Below the pieces are notes generated by a model. That model did not search any database. It was not told the DNA's origin and was given only the letters and a program-made list of their open reading frames with translations. 64,000 nt of DNA from Sipunculus nudus. Lineage: Eukaryota; Annelida; Sipuncula; Golfingiida; Sipunculidae. Position 1 is the first letter of the stretch. The number at the start of each line of letters is the position of its first letter. Positions 36,701 through 46,347 of the stretch are shown here, piece by piece. The stretch is taken from positions 76,214,300 through 76,278,299 of the forward strand of contig CM049314.1 in the NCBI GenBank assembly GCA_026874595.1, given 5' to 3'. The translations under genes and the position numbers were made by a program.

Positions 36701-37026
36701 GATAATATATGCAGGGAGGGTAAATTGCTCTTCCGTGATACTAATTTTGTTTATTCAAGTTTAAGTTGAATGATACCGCAATTTGGCATGGAAGCCTTAA
36801 ATGAAAACATTGTTGTATCAGTATTTACGTGTAATGATGATATTATTTATGATGATGAAAGTGATAATGATTATGGTGATAATGATGATGGTAGTGATGA
36901 CGTATATTTCATGTTTCAGGTATTATGATGATGTTGTCTGCTTTATGTCTCGTTCCGTTGCCTATATTACGGAGACGTCGTGAGGCGACCTCTGGCGGCC
37001 AATGTGAGATCACCATCAACAGCTAA
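25192..37026 (+). CDS. Monocarboxylate transporter-like protein MCT-B (SLC16 family), whole gene
   Basis: Five exons join 25192-25393, 27879-28022, 33992-34783, 36176-36226 and 36920-37026: again 1,296 nt and 431 residues, with the same phase 1 introns. It keeps DRGWAW, YFNQKRTFATG and all twelve hydrophobic segments. By hand comparison it differs from MCT-A at 21 residues, including F33Y, N48H, I193F, Q196H, P220S, G226C and Q-to-R in helix 8/9. No stop, frameshift or damaged splice site is present, so it is read as a functional gene. Intron 2 carries a ~2.6 kb transposon. An AATAAA occurs at 37,160-37,165. The substrate is unknown. Confidence 0.93.
25394..27878. other. MCT-B intron 1
   Basis: Collinear with MCT-A intron 1, with the empty TTAA site at 25,566-25,569 and an (AT)n at 26,459-26,517. 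No other feature is recognised. Confidence 0.65.
26459..26517. repeat. (AT)n microsatellite, MCT-B intron 1
   Basis: About 29 AT dinucleotides. The copy 1 equivalent near 4,980-5,000 has only ATATAATATGTATATG, so the expansion is copy-specific. Confidence 0.95.
27879..28022 (+). CDS. MCT-B coding exon 2
   Basis: 144 nt with acceptor TATTTCAG and donor G/GTAAGT. Three changes from MCT-A: PF for PL, VMI for VMV, GLL for GLV. Confidence 0.93.
28109..28212. repeat. Left terminal inverted repeat with palindromic sub-repeats
   Basis: Pairs with 30,648-30,748. It contains GGGATTTCACGAAATCCC at 28,131-28,148 and diverged versions near 28,160, 28,181 and 28,206. Confidence 0.85.
29030..30600 (-). 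pseudogene. Transposon integrase pseudogene (KRBA2/SCAND3-like)
   Basis: From 30,600 downward the frame reads KKYEVLQCGDVEKLIKK, then a zinc-binding H2C2-like region (HIATGH ... CFVC), then a DDE integrase core: first D in QVDLVDM, second in LQSDNGSE, catalytic-type E in QGSVESAN. Near 29,855 a deletion and frameshift interrupt it. SSILPQKILRKLKSEDDL continues in another frame, then a Pro/Ser-rich linker, then KRSRVELMAGEVGDKVAVPI in a third. A further frameshift near 29,333 leads to the Cys-rich C-terminus (CNSRCHSSLTC). The N-terminus is missing, apparently lost near the right TIR. The order matches the mollusc KRBA2-like family as known. Confidence 0.85.
30648..30748. repeat. Right terminal inverted repeat
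   Basis: Reverse complement of 28,109-28,212 with a few mismatches. It contains GGGATTTCGCGAAATCCC near 30,709 and two diverged palindromes. Confidence 0.85.
30930..31950. repeat. Two ~500 bp tandem units in MCT-B intron 2
   Basis: Ordered blocks repeat twice: CAGGGAGGT..., GGAAACCTGAATTTAGGTCAT, GTGGTTAAAATATG, AAGCACTCAGTGAGTCAGAT, TTGATCATGGA and a GGTGGCGCCACC (31,080) or GGTGGTACCACC (31,563) palindrome. Copy 1 has about one unit at 6,870-7,300. Confidence 0.7.
32995..33522. other. ~0.5 kb insertion specific to copy 2 intron 2
   Basis: Copy 1 passes from GGGATATACATGTAAAATC directly to CAACAAAATATGGG (8,316-8,346), whereas copy 2 has about 530 extra bases. No inverted repeats or target duplication were recognised at the ends, and there is no open frame. 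Confidence 0.5.
33655..33845 (-). mobile_element. SINE with shared central domain, copy 2
   Basis: Paralogous to 8,480-8,705 and shortened at the tRNA-like side: the sequence jumps from CAGACCGTGAA to GTCAAGACAA. Confidence 0.5.
33992..34783 (+). CDS. MCT-B coding exon 3 (helices 4-11)
   Basis: 792 nt, acceptor TTTTTTTCAG, donor G/GTAAGT. Fifteen residue differences from MCT-A, nine of them in residues 193-235 around the helix 6-7 loop. Confidence 0.95.
34784..36175. other. MCT-B intron 3
   Basis: About twice as long as MCT-A intron 3 because of roughly 0.7 kb near 34,960-35,690 with no counterpart in copy 1. That extra part has short overlapping open frames and no recognised protein or TIR. 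Confidence 0.5.
36176..36226 (+). CDS. MCT-B coding exon 4 (51 nt micro-exon)
   Basis: Identical in sequence to MCT-A exon 4, with the same acceptor and donor. Confidence 0.92.
36920..37026 (+). CDS. MCT-B coding exon 5 and stop
   Basis: Residues 397-431 and TAA at 37,024-37,026. One change from MCT-A (PILRR for PLLRR). Confidence 0.93.
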
Positions 37027-37159
37027 GACGGTCATGATATCAAGGCTATTCGAGGCACACAAATTCAAGCCCTGGCTTTACAACCAGGACTTTAACACGG
37101 GTATTGCGCCATCACCCTCAATCCTGAGCTTCTGGTTAACCTTCATAAATGTTTAAGAG

Positions 37160-37165
37160 AATAAA
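37160..37165 (+). terminator. Candidate poly(A) signal of MCT-B
   Basis: AATAAA 134 bases after the stop. The aligned MCT-A position reads AAGAAA. A second AATAAA lies near 37,451 in sequence absent from copy 1. Confidence 0.35.
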
Positions 37166-37853
37166 AAGAAACAAGGGCACCAGTCTACATTTGATCTCCC
37201 ACTTTCCACCAGAGGACACTCCGCTACTTTATTACGGTCTAGTGGTATCGATCTATTGTTTAGACTGACTCCGGCAACGAATTGAATGATAAAACAAGAG
37301 AAACCACCAGTGACTACTCAACATCACATAATGCTTACTTTACCAGAGGTTAAATTTTAACCGCTATATACGATGACTGCAACGCCTACTTGGGGCTAAC
37401 TAAATGAATGTTAAAGGCATCCAAATTAATAGTTGCAGTGTGATGTGTTTTAATTGCAATAAAAGTTCCTTTTTTACCGACATAAAAAGTTTCCCCAAAG
37501 AATTCATTCCGATTCACGGACTTACTCTCTTCTTGTTACCTGTTTTGTATGTTGTTATGGTTTTGTGAGTGAGTAAACACAGTCCAGGTGTTTTTTTCTT
37601 ACAATAACGACATTGCGTGGCCACAGATCTGGAAAACCAAAAACAAATAGATAAAACAAAACAAAAAAAAAAAACACTGGTTGGGAGCTTGATTAATTTT
37701 AATTTGTGAAGTTGGTGATATGGTTACTGGATGTCGCGTGCGCGCTTAACTGTAATGTTTTGGGCCACTGGTCACGCCCGGTGCTAGTTTATTTTCACTT
37801 GTGTACAGGAGTAAGGAAACGGTTTTTACAACAAAATATTCGGAAGGAAATAA

Positions 37854-37909
<56 letters not shown>

Positions 37910-38957
37910 GTATGGTACAAGGATAGATATGGCATTTTGAATATTAAGCAACGCTACAGACACAAGCTTTAGAGTAGTATACAGAGTAGTTGTTTCTAGT
38001 ACGAACCGCATTTCTAGTGGTGCTGGTGGCTCTTCCTTAAATTTAAATGGTATTTTCCAAAACAGGAAAATAGTGTTCAGGTGCTTCATCGTTCTAGACA
38101 ATATAACCACGCACCGTGTGCTAGTCATCTCTTTAACAAATAACGTAGAAACTGTGTAATAGTTCTAATATATTTGACGTTTGACCTGTTAAAGCTCACC
38201 AATGTTACTGACTAATGAGATGCAATACTTGGACATTTTATCATTTGACATAGTCGCCTGGATTTTTCACACTTTATAAATATTTTATGTCCTTTTTTAT
38301 CATAAACGGCAACTGACAGGGATAACAGCTCAAAAAGGTGACTCAGGGTCATAACATGCACACATCCGCAAATGTGTCGTAAATTTATGCAATGTTAATA
38401 TTATATGCAACAAAATCTGTATTTGTTGAATTATACTCAAATTAAAACGAATTAAAGTGAATGTTAACTAAAAAATCTTCGCATTTGTTTCTAAGAAATA
38501 TTATAACATCATATTAATTTCAGATGAAAAATGACACGGGAAGATTAATTTAAACATAACTATATGACAGGATAGAAAATATAAAGCTTTGAAATAGCTT
38601 ATTTTTCATATAACTAAAGAGATAAAATCTACCATTGAAATGTTGAGCAAGTATCTTTCGTGCCTGATATATAATAAGAGAATTCAGGGATAATCTGTAG
38701 ATAATGCACACGTCAGATATCCTAATAGGCCTCTTTACCGACGAGCTTTGCCGTTTCTGTTGGAGCCTGAAGGTTGAATTGGTTATACAGACAAATCATC
38801 CGGTCCGCTCCAGAGGGGTACCACTGTATAAGATGTTGCACAAGTTTGCACCTGAACACAATTGACGACAGATCAAACAGGACACATGAAATACGATGGA
38901 ACAATGCGCCAATCCTAACTGTAAGAATTAAAAGCATTTCAAAATGTTATCGTTATT
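37166..38957. other. 3' flank of MCT-B
   Basis: Collinear with 11,430-13,050. It holds an (AT)n at 37,857-37,907, longer than the broken TATA/TACA run in copy 1, and the promoter-like stretch near 38,824. No gene recognised. Confidence 0.5.
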
Positions 38958-39036
38958 GGCGTCAATTTATCTTCCAGGGTGGGGTGGGGTGGGGTGTGGG
39001 GTGGGGGGGGGAATGAAAGGGAGACACACAACCACC

Positions 39037-39123
<87 letters not shown>

Positions 39124-39334
39124 CGTCTGTATGACACATTACAATTATATATACTTAATCACATTTCACATATATTACAATTAAGTATAAGATTTTAGAA
39201 AATAAGGTATTATGTTTCCAGTAAAAGTTAGATTTTATATTTCATGATAAATGATTAAATTGACAGTTTGCCCCCCCCCCCCTGCCAAAAAGTGGGGGGT
39301 ATATATCCCCCTCCCCCCTTTATTCACCCCCCTT
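38958..39334. mobile_element. 377 bp GGCGTCAAT-type MITE with 6 bp target duplication, copy 2 only
   Basis: Starts GGCGTCAATTTATCTTCCAG and ends in a CCCCTTTATTCACCCCCCTT block. GTTATT flanks it on both sides (38,952-38,957 and 39,335-39,340). Copy 1 has the unfilled site at about 13,045. Inside are (CA)n then (TA)n at 39,041-39,121 and C/G homopolymers. It is the reverse orientation of 23,291-23,691. Non-coding; superfamily not determined. Confidence 0.75.
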
Positions 39335-39340
39335 GTTATT

Positions 39341-40818
39341 GCGTAGACTAATGTTAATATCCGACATCCAGGTATACAAACATATATCACGACACGCTAA
39401 TTATATGAGTTATCTACCAACACAATACTTTTCATAATAAACTCTCGAGTGCTGTTACATTTTAATATGCCCGGCAACTCGAAGAAAACTAAAGGACAGT
39501 TAATATGATTTGTGCAGGAGCCAGAAGAGCTTGTTACGCAACGCAAGTGTTAATTATGCTCGGTTGATTCACTGGGTCACGGGTCACTTGCCGCTCTTTG
39601 ATTTTACAGGCGTCTGTAGCTTATGAGATGCAGTTCATTCAAATAATGATATGAACATATTTATAAAAAACCAGCAATTTCGGCACCAGCTGATTCATCT
39701 CTGAAATTAACCTGTAACAAGAAGCTCATACTCATTAATTAAACAAACCACAGGCTCAGTTGTTATTGAAACGCAGTTCTTCTTTGACTGGAGGACCTCG
39801 TCACACTAGCATAACAAATTGATAAAAAAATATTAATGCAATTATTTATGATTATATTATAGGACACATTAATAGTACATAATTATATACGTATACATCG
39901 AAAGGTAATAGTAGTCCCGAAGAGAAAAAGCATGCTCTAAAACAATTTATGCTGAAGGTAATTTTTTATTTCTAAGTTTCTAATGCTGCATGCGTTACCT
40001 CTGGGAATTATGGTAATCACCAGATGTAAAATGCAAACGTCTACCACCTTTTGGTACCGGTACCCAATAAATCGAGCAAATGACCGGATGTCTAGGTTGT
40101 CAAAGGAACCAAACAGGAATTGATTTATAATATATGTTTTATGTCACATTTGTAAAATTTTATTTAAAACTGAAATTTTTTTTTCACTTGTAAAACCTTG
40201 GGTTCATTATTTGCACTCTGGATGCCGTTAAATACCACAGGTGGAACGCTACTTTCCACTTGTCAACTTGTATTTACCATAATACACAGTTTTAAAATAA
40301 AAACCAATGAAGAATTATATCATTGTCAGCTAGAGAGATTTATAAAACATCACTGTTATAGTCAGTCAATTAAGTCAGCGATTTGACAAGTCGGGGAAAA
40401 TTTTGGCTCTAAATGTTTTGGGTGGGGGTTTGTCTTTAAGGATCTATATAATAAATAATAAGAGGTCAATTAGATCAAATACGGAATATAAATAATTATA
40501 TATATATATATATATATACGCATGTTGATTTTTTCTGCATGTAGTGCTGTTGGATCACAGCCGTGGTGAAAGTAGGATTTATAGACACCGGTTTGGGATG
40601 ACGCGTGGTGACGTCACATGTTGAGATCATTATTCCAAGAGATGGAGGATACGCTTGGGAACTGATAAGTTAGCTGTTAAATATTCAACAGGGGAAGTGC
40701 TGAATATGAATAAAAATTAATCTACCTGATTTTTTCAATTGTCTCATTAGTAATTCATGCTGGGTGGCTCGCTGAAGAAAGGTCCCTGCTAAGCCGAGCT
40801 TCAGACCTTGATCCTAGA
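39341..40818. other. Non-coding flank conserved with 13,055-14,573
   Basis: Close match to copy 1 with short indels and an (AT)n at 40,498-40,518. No gene recognised. Confidence 0.55.
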
Positions 40819-41718
40819 AAGATGTACAGCCCAAAAGATACAAACATAGAAACAAGAAAGATGTACAGCCCAAAAGATACAAACATAGAAACAAGAAAGA
40901 TGTACAGCCCAAAAGATACAAACATAGAAACAAGAAAGATGTACAGCCAAAAAGATACAAACATAGAAACAAGAAAGATGAACAGCCCAAAAGATACAAA
41001 CATAGAAACAAGAAAGATGTACAGCCCAAAAGATACAAACATAGAAACAAGAAAGATGTACAGCCCAAAAGATACAAACATAGAAACAAGAAAGATGTAC
41101 AGCCCAAAAGATACAAACATAGAAACAAGAAAGATGTACAGCCCAAAAGATATAAACATAGAAACAAGAAAGATGTACAGCCCAAAAGATACAAACATAG
41201 AAACAAGAAAGATGTACAGCCCAAAAGATACAAACATAGAAACAAGAAAGATGTACAGCCCAAAAGATACAAACATAGAAACAAGAAAGATGTACAGACC
41301 AAAAGATACAAACATAGAAACAAGAAAGATGTACAGCCCAAAAGATACAAACATAGACACAAGAAAGATGTACAGCCCAAAAGATACAAACATAGACACA
41401 AGAAAGATGTACAGCCCAAAAGATACAAACATAGAAACAAGAAAGATGTACAGCCCAAAAGATACAAACATATAAACAAGAAAGATGTACAGCCCAAAAG
41501 ATACAAACATAGAAACAAGAAAGATGTACAGCCCAAAAGATACAAACATAGAAACAAGAAAGATGTACAGCCCAAAAGTTACAAACATAGAAACAAGAAA
41601 GATGTACAGCCCAAAAGATACAAACATAGAAACAAGAAAGATGTACAGCTGAAAAGATACAAACATAGAAACAAGAAAGATGTACAGCTCAAAAGATACA
41701 AACAGAGAAACAAGAAAG
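40819..41718. repeat. 39 bp minisatellite, 23 units
   Basis: Units start at 40,822 and every 39 bases to 41,680, with scattered substitutions and no length change. Because 39 is a multiple of three, long repetitive open frames appear on both strands (13-residue repeat MYSPKDTNIETRK on plus). Plus-frame stops occur in the unit near 41,470 and near 41,649. Copy 1 has one unit. The array is judged non-coding. Confidence 0.95.
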
Positions 41719-43164
41719 GTGGACTGCAGTAAGATCGATGTAGGTTATTATGGCCGCGGATTTTATTCAAGCTGGTAAATAACTAACATATAAATATGGC
41801 ATCAATACCGGTACATGTGAATTATCATATATTACCAATTTCCCTAATCAATGTGATGGAACACCTCCGAAAGCCTTGGGTGATACCAAAGCTACCTTTT
41901 TTATCATTTCATGCACACTGTTGCCGATCAGGTCCGGGATATATGCAGTGACTCAATGAAAAAACATATGGTATCGTTAGCCATAAATCCTTCGTGTAAC
42001 CATATCTACTGACTTGTCAATTAAGGGAGTTAAGAAATCACAGTTTTTTTACAGAGAATATATGTAGATGAGCCATTAAAGGTAAATAATTTTGGCTTAA
42101 TGGGTTGCTGTAAATCAAATATTGGCAAGTTCCTTCTGTTTGTCATAGATCACTCATAAATCGCCAACAAGTGGACGGTCTGTCTACCGTGAACTACACC
42201 CTCATGAAAACCAAACAAGTATATCTGGCATTGTTACTGTTTGTTGATTTGATGTTGTCTTGCGCTGTACAAGGTAAAATCTGTGAGGGATATTAGTACC
42301 TGACACACAAAATACATTTGTTACTGCTGTACATCGACAGCACGTGTACAGTTGACACTGGCCTTGACATGACCTTGCCGGAATACTTTCCATGGCGGCT
42401 CTAAATTTATACCATCGGCTCTAAACAACCGGATTTGAACAGCCGAGATGTTCCGAGTGCATTTCAAGAAGTACCCCTTCCACCAGAGGTTGTTTCTACT
42501 CAAAAATAACTGATTCCAGTTCGGGATTGTGGGAAGGACAGGAACTACTTGTCTCAACTGTCGAACGTCAAAATTAAACTTTGCCATATTATTTAAAGAA
42601 AGGCCTTATGTTTACATTGTTCAAGCAACCCTAGTTTACCTTGTATTATTTTTTCTGTGAAGTCCTTACCACAAAATATAGTTGTTAACATGTAACCTGT
42701 CTTGTAGCAGTTCTTATCCCACATATATTTTAATGAACTTCATGACACCCCTCACTACATTTACACATACGCCAATGGTGTTTTTCGGAGTAGTAGTACA
42801 TTAAGGGGGAAAAATGTGTTATTTACTCACAATCACTAACCAGCAGATTTATTCTGTTGTAAGTAAGCTTCTGCGTGTGTCCCGAAGGTATTAGGAATCG
42901 GACCAATCAGTTTATAGATACAACATATTTGCAGCAGTGGGTGCGTGTGATCCATTTATTCCTCACGTATAAACAGTATACCTTATCCCCTTTTAAATTA
43001 TTGAATTGTGTTTTTTAATTTTTTTGGTGAAGGTAACCGCCTCTAATTTTTAATGCTGACTTATATAATTCTTAACCTAAGTATGTACATCAGGGTTTCA
43101 ATTTCAGTTTGGGACTACATGAAAAGGCGGTAGCACTCGCTTCCTATCATTTTTATTTTGTATC
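41719..43164. other. Non-coding flank conserved with copy 1
   Basis: Includes the empty site of the composite repeat at about 42,050. No gene recognised. Confidence 0.55.
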
Positions 43165-43475
43165 ATGTTTTCACCCAGGCTCGATGTATACCGCACCTGC
43201 GGGTCCTGGGTGTGTAATCATCCCAATTACTAGGTCATAACATCGAGCGCTCACCCTGGGTGGGGGCCGTCCGTGACAAACCTCATGCATGCACCGCCTC
43301 GGCTGAGATTCGAACCCACGATCTCCCGGCTTTAAGTCCTGTGCTCTACCCCTGAGCCACAGAAGCCATTTTTTTTTGACAAACCTCATGCATGCACCGC
43401 CTCGGCTGAGATTCGAACCCACGATCTCCCGGCTTTAAGTCCTGTGCTCTACACCTGAGCCACAGAAGCCATTTT
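43165..43475 (-). mobile_element. tRNA-derived SINE with duplicated head
   Basis: Same SINE as 19,425-19,642, but the tRNA-like head plus poly-T is present twice as a 104 bp direct repeat starting at 43,274 and 43,378. The two copies differ by about one base (TACCCC versus TACACC). Both have the B-box GGGTTCGAATCTCAGC on the minus strand. Confidence 0.8.
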
Positions 43476-43809
43476 TTTGCTAGGTTGGACCTTATTGAGC
43501 GCTTTTGATGTTTCACCGCCATTACAAGCGGGCAGAGGAATTCATTTTTAACGACCCTGCGCTTACTGAACCAAGGCCTATCGCTTTGAATGTGATCGGC
43601 AAGTCTTGATGTTATATAGACGTCCGTGTAGAGCGTAGTACAATGTACTATTACTGTTATACACCTATATATGGTCTCCTTCCAAAGAGTACATTTCTTT
43701 TAGCCTAATTCAGAGGTGCATGACGGGGAGGGATATAAACTGGTCCACTGAACATCCACGGAACATTTGGACATAAAAAAAAAACCTCAGGAAAGCAAAG
43801 AAACCCGCG

Positions 43810-44150
43810 ATTAGCAGGTTTCTAATGGTGGGACCACCGGACGTCATTGCGCCGAGGCACGACTTTCGTCATGTACAACCTTCTGTAGCCGCAGGTTGGC
43901 GGAAAGCCTCCGTTATAGAGCGGCAAATCTGCAGTAACAGCAGGAAATGTCGTCATATCGAGCTGTGAACGGTAAAAAAAATCCTGTTTCCCAGAAACTC
44001 CCCAGGGGATCGCGCTGGCTGGCGGAATTGGTAGACTGGTGACTGACACTCGATTCCGAGACCAGGTGTCAGCACAGTACAACAGAATCTAATACTCGGG
44101 TGTTCGTCTGAACCCAGTAGGACGGTCACACTAACTCGGCTGACGGGGTT
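43810..44150 (-). other. Conserved open frame of unknown function, copy 2 (frame broken)
   Basis: Counterpart of 21,165-21,440. GGFPPTCGYRRLYMTKVVPR is kept, but an extra base in the poly-A run near 43,975 splits the frame in two. Confidence 0.3.
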
Positions 44151-44199
44151 GCAAAATGGCGACGGCGCCGGACTCTTCAATTAAGAACCCAGAAAACAT

Positions 44200-45010
44200 A
44201 TACTAGGGGAAAAGATATGAAAAAATATTAAATTTTCCAGGATTTCTTGTTTTTCCGAAATGATGCAGCAGGAAAAAAATGATTTATCGGGTATCGCAAG
44301 AAGTGTATTGCAAGAACGTATTGTACTTAATTATCGGCTGACTGTTACCCAGCAATACACTGTTATACATTGACTGACAATAACCCGAACGAGATGAAAA
44401 AGGACGCACATGGCTATATGGCTGGTTTAAATATACAGATATATCGATTCGTATCAATACTCCACGTCGTTACGGTTTGCAATTTGCCTCGCATCATGTA
44501 TTGTTGTATCGACAATAGTGCACTTATGCCTGCGCAGTCAAGGTTACTTGGAAATTCATGTGTAACAAAGTGATGAAACAAGTGGTCGAACCCCTTAGAA
44601 AAATCATATATATTAAGAGAAATGGGATTAATTTGAATATCATTACCGAAAATGTAGGAAAACTTTAATTACATGACATAAAAAATATAGGGTATAATCT
44701 CATCCATAAAATTCAAAGAACGGGATTTTTATTTATTTTTTATTTTAATTCTTTTTTTTTTTTGGGGGGGGGGGGATTCTGAAACGATACATGAGCGAAC
44801 ATGATCGTCAACACGTATCGGGTACCGCAAGATGTATATTGCAACTACGTATTTTACCTGAATCGGCTGACTGATACCCTGCTCCAAACTGTTAAATAAC
44901 AAGGGACACTAAAACGGACAAGATAGTGAAGTCGGTTTATTAACATTTCATAATCAAATGCATTTTATAATAATTCATCGTTAATGTCAAGACCAAATTT
45001 CTTCTTTTTT
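44200..45010. other. Right end of the duplicated unit with a local repeat
   Basis: A segment with TATCGGGTA, a GCAAGA stretch, GTATTGCAAG and ATCGGCTGACTG occurs twice, near 44,288 and 44,815. Copy 1 has one version at ~21,540-21,720. A poly-G run lies at 44,764-44,775. Confidence 0.5.
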
Positions 45011-46087
45011 TTGGCCTTTTTTGAACAAAGGAGATAAAATATATGAAATATATAATGTTGAAGAAAAAATACATAATGCACCAAAAAAAATTATTTTAAT
45101 GTTATAAAGAACAAATAAAAAAATGGTTTAATAAAATTGTATGATATAAGATTATTTATTATCATGTATAATATAATTATACCGTTATATCTTTGAACAG
45201 TTTAATAATTAAATGTCAGTATTAACCTCAAAAATGCTAGTCATTATTAAAAAATTAGATATTCATTCTCAAAAGCACATTCCACCTTAAAATGACGTGT
45301 TCAACATGATGTAAAGGTAAATATTACTACAATGCATAATCTATATGATATAATATATATTAGAGTATATGTACAAATCTACATGCATACACCGACATAT
45401 AAATATTCAAGGATCATGAATCGGCATATACTTTATCACATTTAGAAAACAATTGTTACAGGGTAAACATGATCAAAACCTATACTTGTATACAGTTATA
45501 TTCCACCTGCACAAAAAATGTGCACTGCTCCAATGTATTTATCGTGGTTGGTTCATTGGTTAGTTAGTTTGCTGGTTTGCTTCTACTCACAACGATATGG
45601 ACGGATTTTGTTCTGGCCCGCAGAGATGGCTTTTAATATGAGTTGCTTTGATTCATTCAATGTGTAGTAAAACCCTTGCGGAGGAGCGTGCGTAGTCTCC
45701 GACTTTTATTCTTGTTAAAAAATAAATCAAAAGTTGTCTATACCGATACCTGACGTGAGTGACGTCTATTAAATAAAGATAATTCCTTGAAATTTTATTT
45801 TAAAAATGTTTAATCTTTCGCATATATATGCAACCGACCAACTTCAGTACCATGTTTTTTTTCAACATTGGCGCATTTACCGTGTTTACTAACAATTTGT
45901 AAATAAATAAGGTCTTAAATCCATCATATGTAAGTTTTTTTATGAGAACCTTCCTTTCATAAATCACCCACAGGTCATTTAGATGTACGCAGAATCTGTA
46001 AGAAATCATATAACTTTTTAAGATTAAGCAATTGAATAGCTGCCTTTAATTATTTTTCAGGAAAAACGAATACGGTTACTAATGAGG
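45011..46087. other. AT-rich spacer, no gene seen
   Basis: Very AT-rich with short direct repeats and no frame worth calling. It separates the duplicated segment from the receptor gene. Confidence 0.5.
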
Positions 46088-46095
46088 TTTATTTA
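46088..46095 (-). terminator. Candidate poly(A) signal of the receptor gene
   Basis: The minus strand reads AATAAATAAA about 75-80 bases after the stop codon, a usual distance for a short 3' UTR. Confidence 0.5.
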
Positions 46096-46169
46096 TTGTC
46101 TGCCATTATGTGGACGATATACAGAGATAACATCCTCTTCAGTCGCGAGAAAAAAATTTCATTTTGATT

Positions 46170-46347
46170 TCATTGATTTGATACGAATGGTATATATCTA
46201 GGTGGCTCCCTAAGCGCGGCATACGGGTCAACTCCCCTCTCCATCTCAAGGGTGTCGTAATCCCCTTCTGCCTCGCACGGCCCCGGTGTGCCCCGAGCCT
46301 CGTTCTCGGCATCGAGGTAGTTGTCGTCTGCTACAGGCTTCCTCCAC
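46170..46347 (-). CDS. Receptor exon: cytoplasmic tail and stop
   Basis: Residues 650-708 after acceptor GTTTTGACCAG. The start RWRK continues the basic stop-transfer. Tyrosines are at 660 (NYLDA), 680 (DYDTL), 692 (DPYAAL) and 701 (RYIPF). YxxL-x8-YxxL with acidic residues just before each Tyr fits the ITAM pattern (x6-12). The protein ends VSNQ. Confidence 0.88.

Larger units (their letters stand above)
22830..45010 (+). repeat. Tandem segmental duplication, copy 2 (MCT-B unit)
   Basis: Second direct copy of the ~22 kb unit, separated from copy 1 by about 1.1 kb of repeat-derived sequence. It carries an intact second transporter gene. Relative to copy 1 it lacks the LTR-like insertion at 835-1,568, the MITE at 3,734-4,187, the composite repeat at 15,013-18,331 and the segment 19,912-21,095. 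It has its own DNA transposon, MITE, ~0.5 kb insertion at 33,000 and minisatellite expansion. The right boundary near 45,010 is estimated from loss of similarity. Confidence 0.88.

Noticed and set aside
40755-41666. A 303-residue minus-strand open frame of repeated MFVSFGLYIFLVS and a 253-residue companion
   Set aside because: They are translations of the 39 bp minisatellite; 39 is a multiple of three, so several frames stay open by chance. Copy 1 has one unit and no such frame.
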